64,000 nucleotides of DNA from Streptomyces lacrimifluminis (GCF_014646095.1 NZ_BMMU01000001.1:62001-126000), one strand, 5' to 3'. Positions 7,890 through 16,619 are shown, counted from the first letter of the stretch. A program made the numbers and translations. The notes: generated by a model from the letters alone, not told the origin.

Positions 7890-8354
7890 GTGGTGAGCAC
7901 CGACTGGAAAAGTGATCTGCGGCAGCGCGGTTACCGGCTGACCCCGCAACGCCAGCTTGTCCTCGAAGCCGTGGACACCCTGGAGCACGCGACCCCCGAC
8001 GACATCCTCGTGGAAGTGAGGAAGACGGCGTCGGGGGTCAACATTTCCACGGTCTACCGAACCCTGGAGCTGCTGGAGGAGCTGGGGCTGGTCAGCCACG
8101 CCCACCTCGGGCACGGGGCGCCGACCTACCACCTCGCGGACCGGCACCACCACATCCATCTGGTCTGCCGCGACTGCGAGAACGTGATCGAGACGGATGT
8201 CGCCGTCGCCGCGGACTTCACCGCCAAGCTGCGCGAGGACTTCGGGTTCGAGACCGACATGAAGCACTTCGCGATCTTCGGCCGTTGCAAGGACTGCTCC
8301 CTCAAGGCTTCGGCCAAGGCTTCGGCGGCCAAGGTTTCAACTACCGAGTCGTAG
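7890..8354 (+). CDS. nur: nickel-responsive Fur-family regulator Nur
   Basis: 154 residues, very close to my memory of S. coelicolor Nur. The N-terminal winged helix (RQRGYRLTPQRQLVLEAV) is followed by a dimerisation/metal domain with DRHHHIHLVCRDC. The residues known to bind metal in Nur are present: His33, His70, His72 and His126 (nickel site), and His86, His88 and His90 (second site). Nur represses nickel uptake genes and the iron superoxide dismutase gene when nickel is plentiful. The C-terminal Ala/Lys/Ser-rich tail (about 140-154) looks longer than I remember. TAGACT lies 6 nt before the GTG, so the mRNA is probably leaderless. Confidence 0.93.
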   Translation: MVSTDWKSDLRQRGYRLTPQRQLVLEAVDTLEHATPDDILVEVRKTASGVNISTVYRTLELLEELGLVSHAHLGHGAPTYHLADRHHHIHLVCRDCENVIETDVAVAADFTAKLREDFGFETDMKHFAIFGRCKDCSLKASAKASAAKVSTTES

Positions 8355-8364
8355 GCTTGTCCCC

Positions 8365-9330
8365 ATGAAGAGCCCTCTGCTGTTCCTGCCCGGCGCCGTC
8401 CCCGCCGAGGGGGTGGACGAAGGCGTCGCCGCCCACTACGGCGAGCTGTTCCGCGAACAGCGTGCCCTCGCCGAGGGCGTCGGATTCGTCGACCTCTCCC
8501 ACCGCGGCGTGGTCACCGTCACCGGCGACGACCGGCTGACCTGGCTGCACCTGCTGCTCACCCAGCACGTCAGCGACCTGCCCGTGGGCCAGGCCACCGA
8601 GGCGCTGGTGCTGTCCGCGAACGGTCACATCGAGCACGCGCTGTACCTGGTCGACGACGGCACGACCACCTGGGCCCATGTGGAGCCAGGGACCCAGGAG
8701 GCGCTGATCGCCTACCTGGAGTCGATGAAGTTCTTCTACCGGGTCGAAGTCGCCGACCGGACGGACGAGTTCGCCGTCGTCCACCTCCCCGCGGGGGCCA
8801 TCGCGGAGGTTCCCGAGGGTGTCGTCGTACGCGAGACGGCGTACGGGCGTGACCTCTTCCTTCCCCGTGGCGAGCTGGAGTCGTACGCCGAGAAGGCGGG
8901 GCCGGCGGCGGGGCTGCTGGCGTACGAGGCGCTGCGGGTCGAGCAGCACCGGCCGCGCGTCGGCTTCGAGACCGACCACCGGACCATCCCGCACGAGCTG
9001 GGCTGGATCGGCACGGCGGTGCATCTGCAGAAGGGCTGCTACCGGGGGCAGGAGACGGTCGCCCGCGTCCAGAACCTGGGCAAGCCGCCGCGTCGGCTCG
9101 TGTTCCTGCACCTGGACGGCAGCGAGGTCCACCTGCCGCCGCCCGGCACGGAACTCCGGCTCGCGGACGACGGGCCCGACGGGCGGAAGATCGGCGTCAT
9201 CACGACGTCCGTACGGCATCACGAGCTGGGTCCGGTCGCGCTCGCGCTGGTGAAGCGGAACGTGGCGGTGGACGCGCGGCTGGTCGCCGACACGACGGCT
9301 GCCGCGCAGGAGGTCGTGGTCGAGCCGTAG
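8365..9330 (+). CDS. ygfZ: YgfZ-like folate-binding protein
   Basis: 321 residues, related to the glycine-cleavage T protein. The diagnostic YgfZ motif KGCYRGQE is at residues 223-230. YgfZ/IBA57 proteins bind tetrahydrofolate and support assembly or repair of certain iron-sulfur enzymes. TAGGCT sits 7 nt before the ATG, indicating a leaderless transcript. The gene starts 10 bp after nur. Confidence 0.9.
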   Translation: MKSPLLFLPGAVPAEGVDEGVAAHYGELFREQRALAEGVGFVDLSHRGVVTVTGDDRLTWLHLLLTQHVSDLPVGQATEALVLSANGHIEHALYLVDDGTTTWAHVEPGTQEALIAYLESMKFFYRVEVADRTDEFAVVHLPAGAIAEVPEGVVVRETAYGRDLFLPRGELESYAEKAGPAAGLLAYEALRVEQHRPRVGFETDHRTIPHELGWIGTAVHLQKGCYRGQETVARVQNLGKPPRRLVFLHLDGSEVHLPPPGTELRLADDGPDGRKIGVITTSVRHHELGPVALALVKRNVAVDARLVADTTAAAQEVVVEP

Positions 9331-9357
9331 CTCTCGGCTTCTGGGTTTCCGGGCTTC

Positions 9358-9783
9358 CTAGATCTCGACGAGGACCGTGAACGGGCCGTCGTTCGTCAGG
9401 GAGACCCGCATCTGGGCGCCGAAGCGGCCCGTGGCCACCGTCGCGCCCAGGGAACGGAGTTGGGCGACCACCTCGTCGACGAGCGGTTCGGCCACGTCGC
9501 CGGGGGCCGCCGCGTGCCAGGTGGGACGGCGGCCCTTGCGGGCGTCGCCGTACAGGGTGAACTGGCTGATGACGAGCAGCGGGGCGTCGATGTCGGAGCA
9601 CGACCTCTCGTCCGCCAGCATGCGGATCGACCAGAGTTTGCGAGCCAGTTGGGCCGCCTTCTCCTTCGTGTCCTCGTGCGTGACCCCGACGAGGACGCAC
9701 AGGCCCTCGCCCGCGATCTCCCCGGTCACCTCGCCGTCCACGACGACGCTCGCGCCGTCCACTCTCTGCACCACTGCACGCAT
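9358..9783 (-). CDS. dtd: D-aminoacyl-tRNA deacylase
   Basis: 141 residues from [13 protein letters not shown], the conserved start of the family. The catalytic signatures SQFTLYGD (73-80) and TNDGPFT (130-136, the NxGP-type cross-subunit motif) are intact. Dtd removes D-amino acids, and glycine from mischarged tRNA-Ala, protecting translation. Longer reading frames upstream exist but are not conserved. It converges on ygfZ with a 27-bp gap. Confidence 0.95.
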   Translation of the reverse strand: MRAVVQRVDGASVVVDGEVTGEIAGEGLCVLVGVTHEDTKEKAAQLARKLWSIRMLADERSCSDIDAPLLVISQFTLYGDARKGRRPTWHAAAPGDVAEPLVDEVVAQLRSLGATVATGRFGAQMRVSLTNDGPFTVLVEI

Positions 9784-9981
9784 GGGCCCATCATGCCGTG
9801 CCGCCATGAAGGCCATGGACGTCAAGTCGTGGCGACCGGACCGGTTCTGTGGGGCCATGAAGGGATTCTTTTTGATCTTTAAGCCCTTATCTGGGGCCGT
9901 TCGGGGGCACTCGGTCACATAGCGGCCACCGGGGGTGGCACGATGCTACCCATTCGCCTGTCGAGGGGACGGTAGAGGCAC

Positions 9982-10602
9982 ATGAGCACACCGAGTACCG
10001 GGCGGCCTCATACGGCCGCCCGACCGCCCGGGCAGCGCAACGTCGGTGCGGCTGCTCCGGATGCTCCGGTCACTTCGATCAGTTCGCTGCTGGCTCCCAC
10101 GCCGCCCGAGCACGACCTCGGCGTGCTGCGACTGGCCGAGCTGCGCGTCCTGCGCCGGGAGGCCCAGCGCGACGAGGCCGACCTCAGTTACGTACGGCGG
10201 CTGCTGCAGGGGCGCATCGACATCCTGCGCGCGGAACTCGCGCGGCGCGCGCCCACGTCGGTGGTCGCGGTGGGGGAGGCGTCGGTCGTCGAGCGGCTGT
10301 CGGAGATCCTGACGGACGCGCCGGCGCGGCACCGGTCGTCGGCGCGACACGTGACGCTGGGGACGCCGCACAGCGAGTTGTACGGGCGGCTGGCGGCGGA
10401 GATGCTCGCCGAGGTCGAGCTGTCGGACCTGGACGCGCGGACGGACCTGGAGCTGACGGCGGCGATGGGCCGGCTGGTGGGGTACGAGCAGCAGGTCTCG
10501 CGGCGGCGGCAGGGTTTGCAGCGCACTGCGGACGACTGCAGCGGGGAGATCGCGCGCCGGTACCGCGAGGGCGAGGCCCAGGTGGAGGACCTGCTGCTCT
10601 GA
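9982..10602 (+). CDS. rsiG: RsiG, c-di-GMP-dependent anti-sigma factor of WhiG
   Basis: 206 residues. Two copies of the defining motif E-x3-S-x2-R-x3-Q-x3-D are exact: E65, S69, R72, Q76, D80 and E169, S173, R176, Q180, D184. In the known S. venezuelae protein the two motifs lie on an antiparallel helical hairpin that binds a partially intercalated c-di-GMP dimer. The complex holds the sporulation sigma factor WhiG inactive until c-di-GMP falls. The N-terminal 40 residues are disordered (Ala/Pro/Thr-rich). A GGTAGAGG-type ribosome site precedes the ATG. It diverges from dtd. Confidence 0.95.
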   Translation: MSTPSTGRPHTAARPPGQRNVGAAAPDAPVTSISSLLAPTPPEHDLGVLRLAELRVLRREAQRDEADLSYVRRLLQGRIDILRAELARRAPTSVVAVGEASVVERLSEILTDAPARHRSSARHVTLGTPHSELYGRLAAEMLAEVELSDLDARTDLELTAAMGRLVGYEQQVSRRRQGLQRTADDCSGEIARRYREGEAQVEDLLL

Positions 10603-10626
10603 GCACCGGCATCCCTCAGCCTGCCC

Positions 10627-10689
10627 GGTGTTTCCCACCCACCCGCCCTTGCCGTCTTTGCAGCCCAGGCGGTGTTTCCCACCCACCCG
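10627..10689. repeat. 19-bp direct repeat, two copies 44 bp apart
   Basis: GGTGTTTCCCACCCACCCG occurs at 10627-10645 and 10671-10689. A related run (GTGTTTCCCACCC...) lies at 59931, so this is a small dispersed family in non-coding DNA after rsiG. Confidence 0.7.
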
Positions 10690-10725
10690 TTCACCGTCTG
10701 TGTCCAGCGCAGGCCCAGGCACACC

Positions 10726-10802
10726 CAGCCCGTCCGGCGTTTGAGGACGAGGCCCGTTCAGGGCCGATGCGGGGGTCTGGGGGCGCAGTCCCCAGGAACG
10801 GG
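10726..10802. repeat. dispersed Streptomyces intergenic repeat, copy 1
   Basis: About 77 bp beginning CAGCCCGTCCGGCGTTTGAG. It matches 47065-47140 at roughly 85% and lies between genes in both cases. It contains short inverted parts (GGCCC...GGGCC; GGGGGCGCAGTCCCC). This sequence type recurs in many Streptomyces genomes. Confidence 0.75.
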
Positions 10803-10876
10803 ATGGGACGGGTAGGGGCGGCGGGGGCGAGGAAAACCGCGCGACACCCCACCCACCCCCGCCCTAGCCTGGCCCC

Positions 10877-12157
10877 ATGACCTCCCCCGCCGACGTCGGC
10901 ATACGCACCGTCACCGAGGACGGCCTCCGGGAGTGGACCCGGGCCCTGAGCACCGGGTTCCTCCGGTCGCCCGAGGTCACGGACACGGAGCTGGAGGCAC
11001 GCCGCGGGGGATTTCTGCCCGGGCGGATGCTCGGCGCGTACGACGGCGAACGATGCGTGGCGACCTTCCGCTCGTTCCCCCAGGAACTGAGCGTGGGCGG
11101 CGGCGCGACCGTCTCCGCCGACGCGATCTCGAACGTCACCGTCACGTCCACCCACCGCCGCCGAGGCATCCTCACCCGCATGATGGCCCAGGACCTCGCC
11201 GCCGCGAAGGAGCGCGGGGACGTCGTCGCCACGCTGATCGCCGCCGAGTACCGGATCTACGGGCGGTACGGCTTCGGGCCCGCCACCTGGGCCTCCGAAT
11301 GGACGATCGACGTACCGCGCGCGGGCCTCGACCCCCGCTGGTCGGGCCCGGCGGACGGCGGCCGTATCGACCTCGTGGACGCGGCGGACGTACGGAAGCT
11401 GGGACCCGAGCTGCACACGCGGCTCGCGCGGCAGCAGCCGGGTGCCGTCAGCCGGGACGAGCGCTGGTGGCAGGTCAACACCGGTGTGGTGCGGTTCGGG
11501 GAGTCCTGGGACGAGCCCTTCTACGCCGTCCACCGTTCGGCGGACGGCGAGGTCGACGGGCTCGTCTCGTACGAGGCCGACGACAAATGGGACGCCAAGC
11601 AGCCGCAGGACACCGCCGACGTGAACTGGCTGATCGCCGCGACGCCGGCCGCCGAGCGCGCCCTGTGGCAGTACCTCTGCTCGATCGACTGGATCACCAA
11701 GGTCAAGACCGGCTGGCGCGCCCCGGACGATCTGCTCCCCTTCTTCCTGCCGGACCCGCGGGCGGCCAGGCTGACCACGCACGCGGACTGGCTGTGGGTG
11801 CGGATCCTGGACGTCGTACGGGCGCTGGAGGCACGTCCGTACGACGGGACGGGGTCGGGGGCGGTCGGCGGCAGTCGTGGGCTCGTCCTGGAGGTTGTCG
11901 ACGCGGCTGGGTTCGCCGGGGGGCGGTACCGGCTAGAGGTGTCCGCGGAGGGTGTCGGCTTCTGCACGCCCGGGGTCCGTGACGCTGCCGAAATCACGCT
12001 GGATGTAAGGGAGTTGGCGGCGCTGTGGCTCGGTGACGAGTCGGCGGTGCGGCTGGCGGCGCTGGGCCGGGTGCGGGAGGAACGAGCGGGCGCCGCCCGG
12101 GTGGCCGACGCCCTGCTGCGTACGTCCAGGCGACCGTGGTGCCCGGACATCTTCTGA
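10877..12157 (+). CDS. Eis-like GNAT N-acetyltransferase
   Basis: 426 residues, the length of Eis/EF1021-type enzymes: an N-terminal GNAT domain (acetyl-CoA loop in [12 protein letters not shown]), a second GNAT-like domain, and a C-terminal SCP2-like domain ending in CPDIF. The C-terminal Phe carboxylate serves as the catalytic base in Eis. The Tyr proton donor is probably in [13 protein letters not shown]. Eis enzymes acetylate amines, in some cases at several positions of aminoglycosides; the substrate here is unknown. TAGCCT sits 6 nt before the ATG, so it is probably leaderless. Confidence 0.9.
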   Translation: MTSPADVGIRTVTEDGLREWTRALSTGFLRSPEVTDTELEARRGGFLPGRMLGAYDGERCVATFRSFPQELSVGGGATVSADAISNVTVTSTHRRRGILTRMMAQDLAAAKERGDVVATLIAAEYRIYGRYGFGPATWASEWTIDVPRAGLDPRWSGPADGGRIDLVDAADVRKLGPELHTRLARQQPGAVSRDERWWQVNTGVVRFGESWDEPFYAVHRSADGEVDGLVSYEADDKWDAKQPQDTADVNWLIAATPAAERALWQYLCSIDWITKVKTGWRAPDDLLPFFLPDPRAARLTTHADWLWVRILDVVRALEARPYDGTGSGAVGGSRGLVLEVVDAAGFAGGRYRLEVSAEGVGFCTPGVRDAAEITLDVRELAALWLGDESAVRLAALGRVREERAGAARVADALLRTSRRPWCPDIF

Positions 12158-12297
12158 TCCGATTCCTGATCCGATGCCGATCCGGCTCTGAACCGGCTCC
12201 GATCCGACCTCCTTTCCGGTCGTGGTGGCTGCCGAGCTCCAGGCTCCCCTCCGGAAGAGAGTTCGGTCGCCAACCTGTGGAAGGTTTGACCATGTTG

Positions 12298-12320
12298 GAG
12301 AAGTTGGTAGCCAACTTCTC
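12298..12320. promoter_or_regulatory. palindromic operator upstream of devE
   Basis: A perfect dyad with 10-bp arms GAGAAGTTGG and its complement around TAG. Its core TTGGTAgCCAA is almost the same as the devA operator. Related half-sites (CCAACC, AAGGTTTG) lie further upstream. A GntR dimer (DevE or DevA) is the likely ligand. Confidence 0.75.
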
Positions 12321-12403
12321 CTTCCTTATCTCCACCTGAGGGCGTCTTATAACCACCTTCCCTTGAACTGCCCAAGGATGGCGGGAAGTTGTAGTGTTTG
12401 GTT

Positions 12404-13288
12404 GTGGAGTCCCATAGGTCACACCGAGACGTGGCCGACGCCCTGCGCAGCCGGATCAGGACCGGTGAGCTGCGGCCGGGCCAGCGCATGCCCACCCAGG
12501 CCAGGCTGGCCCAGGAGTTCGGTGTCGAGCGGGGTGCCGTCCGTGACGCGCTGCGCATCCTGTATGCCGAGCGGCTGCTGACCAACGTCAGCAAAGGCAG
12601 CCCGGCGACGGTCGCTCCCGATCCCGGACCGGTGCCGACCGGCCCCGTCGCCCCGCCGCTGCCCACCATCGGGGCCCTCGCGCCCCGTGTCGCGGCGGCC
12701 TTCGCGGCGCCGCACGTCGCCGTCGACGCCCTGTGTCTGACGTCCGTCGCGCTCACCCTCGCCATCGGGGAGCCGCTGCGCCAGATCCACGCCGGACGGC
12801 TGAATCCGGCCAGAATCGACGTCCGGGTGTTACTGCCGAGTCGTGACATCGACCTCGCGTTCCCGGCGCCGGTGGAGCTGGCGGACGGTTCCCCGGCCGG
12901 GGCCTCGGCCACCGGCCGGCTGCAACGCCGCTGGCTGACCCACCGCAACGCCCAGGGGCAGGTCCTGCGGCACAACCTGCTGGCCCTGCGCGGCACGCAC
13001 GGTATCGACGTGCGCGTCTCCTTCCGGGCGCTGCCGTTCACGCCACCGGTGCAGCTGTATCTGCTCAACGGGGCGGAGGCGCTCTTCGCGTACTACACGC
13101 TGAAGAGAAGCGAGGCGGAGATCGACCACGAGCAGGTGGAGATGTACGACGCCGAGGGTGTCCGGTCGACGCTGTTCGCGTTCGAGCGGGGCGCCGGGCT
13201 GCGCGACTCGACGTTCGTGGAACAGTCGCATCTGTGGTTCGACGCACTGTGGGAGACGATCAGTTCGGAGCTGGTGCTCACGGACTGA
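12404..13288 (+). CDS. devE: GntR-family developmental regulator DevE, contains a TTA codon
   Basis: 294 residues. The N-terminal winged helix (about 3-68: VADALRSRIRTGELRPGQRM, ARLAQEFGVERGAVRDAL) is of the GntR type. The C-terminal domain has FRALPFTPPVQLYLLNGAEAL and SHLWFDALWETI, which are also in the devA product, so the two are paralogues. I name it DevE from this paralogy and from the order devE-small protein-devA-devB as in S. coelicolor. TAGTGT lies 6 nt before the GTG at 12404 (leaderless). Codon 143 (12830-12832) is TTA, so bldA control is predicted. A strong palindrome lies about 85 bp upstream. Confidence 0.88.
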   Translation: MESHRSHRDVADALRSRIRTGELRPGQRMPTQARLAQEFGVERGAVRDALRILYAERLLTNVSKGSPATVAPDPGPVPTGPVAPPLPTIGALAPRVAAAFAAPHVAVDALCLTSVALTLAIGEPLRQIHAGRLNPARIDVRVLLPSRDIDLAFPAPVELADGSPAGASATGRLQRRWLTHRNAQGQVLRHNLLALRGTHGIDVRVSFRALPFTPPVQLYLLNGAEALFAYYTLKRSEAEIDHEQVEMYDAEGVRSTLFAFERGAGLRDSTFVEQSHLWFDALWETISSELVLTD

Positions 13289-13321
13289 CACGTCTCCCAC
13301 GGCTGATCGCGGCCGTCGTCG

Positions 13322-13510
13322 TCACAGGGCGGGCCCGGTGACGAGCAGGGCGAGCACGACCGCTCCGATGGAGCTGAGGGTCGCGTTCCTGGCCTTGATG
13401 CCGATGGTGAGCAGCAGCAGGCCGACGACGCCGGAGGTGCCGTACTGCCAGCTGACGAACTGCTGGATGCCGCTGATGAAGACGGCGGCGAGGAGAGCGA
13501 TGGCGGGCAT
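13322..13510 (-). CDS. small two-helix membrane protein between devE and devA
   Basis: 62 residues with two hydrophobic stretches (about 2-20 and 27-60): MPAIALLAAVFISGIQQF and a GVVGLLLLTIGIKARN region. An excellent ribosome site (GAAGGAGGAA) precedes the ATG. It runs opposite to both GntR genes. A related protein lies in the same inverted orientation at 15364 after devB (shared pattern GVxGLLLL...xARxxxLxxxGAVV), so the pair is probably a duplicated part of the dev region. Function unknown. Confidence 0.75.
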   Translation of the reverse strand: MPAIALLAAVFISGIQQFVSWQYGTSGVVGLLLLTIGIKARNATLSSIGAVVLALLVTGPAL

Positions 13511-13613
13511 GGTGGTTCCTCCTTCAGGGCGGTGACCGGGGCGCTGTCCGGGGTGGATCCGAGGCCGATCCGGGGCGGTGTCGCAGGGTGGCAGAAAGGA
13601 GGCGAGGATTCCG

Positions 13614-13640
13614 CCAACTTCACCAAGTTGGTAACCAACT
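13614..13640. promoter_or_regulatory. devA operator: three alternating half-sites
   Basis: Overlapping dyads: CCAACTT at 13614-13620, AAGTTGG at 13625-13631 and CCAACT at 13635-13640. The right-hand pair forms AGTTGG-TAA-CCAACT, matching the devE dyad with its TAG spacer. DevA is reported to repress its own promoter; this is the obvious site. Confidence 0.75.
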
Positions 13641-13727
13641 CTCTTTAGGTTGTCCCCACTTGGCCACTACTTCAAAACAACTTTCAAACAACTCCCCAAA
13701 GATGGATCGGAGTTGTAGCGTTTGGTC

Positions 13728-14603
13728 GTGACTCAGGAGAACGTGGCAGTGAACGGCAGCAGAAGACAGACGCCCCAGGAGATCGCCACCGCCCTGCGTG
13801 ACCGCATCCGCACCGGCGAACTGCAGCCGGGCGACCGCCTGCCCACCCAGGCCGAGCTGGCCGAGGAGTTCGGCGTCGAGCGCGGTGCCGTCCGTGAGGC
13901 GCTGCGCATCCTGCACGCCGAGCAGCTGCTCACCAACGTCAGCAAGGGCAGTCCGCCGCGCGTCGCCGAGGCGGCCCCGCCCAGGGAAGGGCCCCAGCCG
14001 ACGATGGTGGGGCTGGCGCCGCGTCTGACGGAGGCGTTCTCGGTCCCGCACGTCCGGATCGACGCGGCCTGTCTCACCGCGGAGAGCCTGATGCTGGCCG
14101 TCGGGGAGTCCGTCCGGCTGATCCACGAGGGCCGCATCCGGCCCGAGCGGATCGACGTACGCATCCTGCTCCCGTCCCGGGACATCGCGCTGGCCTTCCC
14201 GGTCCCTGTCGAGGGCCGCAGCGAGGACGACCCCGTCCACCAGCGCTGGCTGCTCCAGCGCAACGCCCAGGGGCACGTCCTCCAGCACAATCTGCGGGCC
14301 CTGCGCTCGTCGCACGGCATCGACGTACGGGTGACGTTCAGGGCGCTGCCGTTCACCCCGCCGGTGAAGCTGTACCTGCTCAACGGGACGGAGGCGCTGA
14401 TCGCGTACTACATGATCGCCCGCCGTGAGGAGGCGGTGGAGAGCGGGGTGACGCTCGACATGTACGACACCCTGGGGACCGAGTCGCTCCTCTTCTCGTT
14501 CGAGAAGGGCGCCGGGGAACGGGACACGGCGTTCGTCGAGCAATCCCAGAAGTGGTTCGACGCCCTCTGGGAAACCATCACGACGGACCTGACACTCTCC
14601 TAG
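13728..14603 (+). CDS. devA: GntR-family developmental regulator DevA
   Basis: 291 residues: a winged helix (about 12-76: EIATALRDRIRTGELQPGDRL, ELAEEFGVERGAVREAL) plus an effector or dimer domain holding LLPSRDIALAFPVPVE, FRALPFTPPVKLYLLNGTEAL and SQKWFDALWETI. In S. coelicolor DevA is needed for proper aerial hyphae and septum placement and represses itself. TAGCGT lies 6 nt upstream of GTG 13728, so it is leaderless like devE. Its stop TAG shares its last base with the GTG of devB, so devA-devB is an operon. It has no TTA codon, unlike devE. Confidence 0.9.
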   Translation: MTQENVAVNGSRRQTPQEIATALRDRIRTGELQPGDRLPTQAELAEEFGVERGAVREALRILHAEQLLTNVSKGSPPRVAEAAPPREGPQPTMVGLAPRLTEAFSVPHVRIDAACLTAESLMLAVGESVRLIHEGRIRPERIDVRILLPSRDIALAFPVPVEGRSEDDPVHQRWLLQRNAQGHVLQHNLRALRSSHGIDVRVTFRALPFTPPVKLYLLNGTEALIAYYMIARREEAVESGVTLDMYDTLGTESLLFSFEKGAGERDTAFVEQSQKWFDALWETITTDLTLS

Positions 14604-15373
14604 TGACCTCTGATACGACACAGACCGAACTGGCGACCGAACCGGCGGCCGAGGACGACTCCGTGATCGACTCCATGATCGACGAGCTGCGGGAACCGGT
14701 CGCCCGCGCACACGTCGTGCTCTGGGACTTCGACGGACCCATCTGCGCCCTGTTCGCGGGCCACTCGGCGCAACGCGTGGCGATCGACCTCGTCGAGTGG
14801 CTCGAAGGGCGCGGCCTGCACGGTCTGTTGACGGAGGCGGAGCGCGAGTCCCTGGATCCGCACGTCGTGCTGCGGGCCGTCGACCGCCGGCATCCGGGGA
14901 GCGACCTGGTGGACGAGCTGGAGAAACGTCTCACGCATGAGGAACTCCGGGCCACGGGCCTGGCGATGCCCACCCCGTACGCCGACCCGCTGATCCGCAC
15001 CTGGACAGCGGTCGGTGCGCGGCTCGCGGTCGCCACGAACAACTCCCCGCTCGTGGTCCACCAGTATCTGGCGAGCCGTGGTCTGGCCTCGTGCTTCGCC
15101 CCGCACGTCTACGGCCGCACACGGGAGCTGAGCCATCTCAAGCCCCACCCGCACTGTCTCAACCGTGCGCTGAACGCTATGGGGGCGGCGCCGTCGTCCG
15201 CGCTCATGATCGGCGACACCCCCTCGGACTACGTCGCCGCGCAGGTGGCCGGTGTGCCGTTCCTCGGCTACGCGCGTAACGCGGACAAGGAGAAGCTGCT
15301 GCGGGACGCGGGTGCCGAGACGATCGTGGGCTCGCTGGAGCCCGTACTGAAGCTGCTGCGCGGTCAGGCCTGA
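14603..15373 (+). CDS. devB: HAD-superfamily hydrolase DevB
   Basis: 256 residues. HAD motifs in order: DFDGPI (nucleophile Asp and acid Asp), ATNNSP, a Lys in LKPHPHCLNRAL, and MIGDTPSDYVAAQVAG. This is a phosphatase-type active site. The GTG overlaps the devA stop by one base, so the two are co-translated; an upstream start inside devA is less likely. The S. coelicolor equivalent is described as a putative phosphatase in the devA operon. Substrate unknown. The 3' end overlaps the convergent small membrane gene by 10 bp. Confidence 0.9.
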   Translation: MTSDTTQTELATEPAAEDDSVIDSMIDELREPVARAHVVLWDFDGPICALFAGHSAQRVAIDLVEWLEGRGLHGLLTEAERESLDPHVVLRAVDRRHPGSDLVDELEKRLTHEELRATGLAMPTPYADPLIRTWTAVGARLAVATNNSPLVVHQYLASRGLASCFAPHVYGRTRELSHLKPHPHCLNRALNAMGAAPSSALMIGDTPSDYVAAQVAGVPFLGYARNADKEKLLRDAGAETIVGSLEPVLKLLRGQA

Positions 15374-15546
15374 GTCATCAGCAGGGTGAAGACCACCACC
15401 GCGCCGACGGCCAGGCCGGTGTGGCGTGCCCGGATGCCCACGCAGACCGTCGCCAGGAGCAGCAGGCCCAGCACCCCGAGTCTCGACTGGGCCAGCCGCC
15501 CCAGCAGGAACTCGCCCAGTGCCAAGGCCGCTTGGTACAGAACCAT
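15364..15546 (-). CDS. small membrane protein after devB, related to the one at 13322
   Basis: 60 residues from MVLYQAALALGEFLLG, with hydrophobic segments at about 2-16 and 23-58 (LGVLGLLLLATVCVGIRARHTG). Purine-rich GGGAGGGTGGGGAGG precedes the ATG at 15546; a GTG at 15555 is an alternative start. It has the same size, topology and inverted orientation as the protein between devE and devA. It converges on devB and shares its promoter region with the third GntR gene. Function unknown. Confidence 0.65.
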   Translation of the reverse strand: MVLYQAALALGEFLLGRLAQSRLGVLGLLLLATVCVGIRARHTGLAVGAVVVFTLLMTQA

Positions 15547-15592
15547 CCTCCCCACCCTCCCCTTCCACTTTGCGTGAAGCGTTCAACTCGCC

Positions 15593-15604
15593 GTCCAATT
15601 GGAC
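15593..15604. promoter_or_regulatory. perfect 12-bp palindrome upstream of the third GntR gene
   Basis: GTCCAATTGGAC reads the same on both strands. It lies between the divergent small membrane gene and the GntR gene. CCAA/TTGG half-sites echo the dev operators. Confidence 0.55.
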
Positions 15605-15665
15605 CGGTTGATGAAGGTGGTCTGCCCGGTGCGGTAGATCCCTTAACCGGCTTGGTAGTTGATGG

Positions 15666-15679
15666 TTCAGTTGACTGAA
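15666..15679. promoter_or_regulatory. palindrome near the -35 region of the third GntR gene
   Basis: TTCAGT-TG-ACTGAA is a perfect dyad 28 bp before the -10 box at 15707, so a bound regulator would block the promoter. Confidence 0.5.
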
Positions 15680-15718
15680 ATCTGTTTGCAAATGGACCGG
15701 AAGCGGTACGGTCGGAGT

Positions 15719-16618
15719 ATGGGACACGAGGGAGGACAGCAGGCCGCCGACGGTGGCGGCCGGGAGTTCGACCGCGTCGCCGACGAACTGCGGCACCGTA
15801 TGACGGGCGGGGTGTACCCGCTGGGCTCCCTGATGCCCGCGCAGCGCGACCTCGCGCAGGAGTTCGGGGTGTCCCGTGACACCGTGCAGCGTGTCCTGAG
15901 GGAACTGCGCAACGAGGGCTGGATCGAGTCCCGGCAGGGCAGCGGATCCCGGGTCGTCAAGGTCCAGCGCATCCAGTCCACGGCGCCCAAGGCCACCCGG
16001 TCGCGCCAGGCCGTGACCCTGGGGCCACTCATCAGCGAGGCGTTCGAACAGCCCGAAGTCACCCTGGACGTCTACACGTTGACGTCCGAGACCCTGGACG
16101 CGCACATCCGCCTCCAGGCGGAACGGATCAGGGCCCACGCCATAGTTCCGCAGCGCATCGCACTGCGGATGCTCCTGCCGTACGACACGGAGTCCCTGCC
16201 CTATCCGAGGGGAACCGACGCGAAGCACGACCCGCTCCTGCGCGACCGACTCCGCGACATCACCGGTCGGCACACCGATTCCCTGCGCGGAGTGCTGGCG
16301 GAGCTGACGGCCGAGGGGCTGGTCCCGGAGATCCGGCTGGAGGTCCGTTACGCACCGTTGACCCCCGCCTTCAAGCTCTATCTGATCAACGGTGTGGAAG
16401 CGCTGCACGGCATGTACGAGGTGATCCGGCGGCCGGTGGTGGTGGACAGGCGGAAGACGGTCGAGGCCCTCGACGTCCTGGGCCTGGGTGCCACGCTGAC
16501 GCACCACGTACGGGACGGCGACCCGAACTCACCGGGTTCCACCTTCGTTGAGAGCATGCAGAACTGGTTCGACTCGGTCTGGCAACTCCTCTCCGAGGAG
16601 TCCCCGGCTGTGCGCTAG
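15719..16618 (+). CDS. third GntR-family regulator of the dev region
   Basis: 299 residues. The winged helix (about 14-80: FDRVADELRHRMTGGVYPLGSL, LAQEFGVSRDTVQRVL) and a C-terminal domain ending VRYAPLTPAFKLYLINGVEALHGMY and SMQNWFDSVWQLL correspond position by position to DevA/DevE, but more distantly. TACGGT lies 6 nt before the ATG at 15719. The stop is followed one base later by an ATG (16620) that opens a small frame leading into the kinase gene, so it may be in an operon with the tandem kinase. Target unknown. Confidence 0.88.
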   Translation: MGHEGGQQAADGGGREFDRVADELRHRMTGGVYPLGSLMPAQRDLAQEFGVSRDTVQRVLRELRNEGWIESRQGSGSRVVKVQRIQSTAPKATRSRQAVTLGPLISEAFEQPEVTLDVYTLTSETLDAHIRLQAERIRAHAIVPQRIALRMLLPYDTESLPYPRGTDAKHDPLLRDRLRDITGRHTDSLRGVLAELTAEGLVPEIRLEVRYAPLTPAFKLYLINGVEALHGMYEVIRRPVVVDRRKTVEALDVLGLGATLTHHVRDGDPNSPGSTFVESMQNWFDSVWQLLSEESPAVR

Positions 16619-16619
16619 C

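Noticed and set aside
14600..16507. 635-codon minus frame across devB and the third GntR gene
   Set aside because: Antisense shadow; the plus-strand genes have known motifs.
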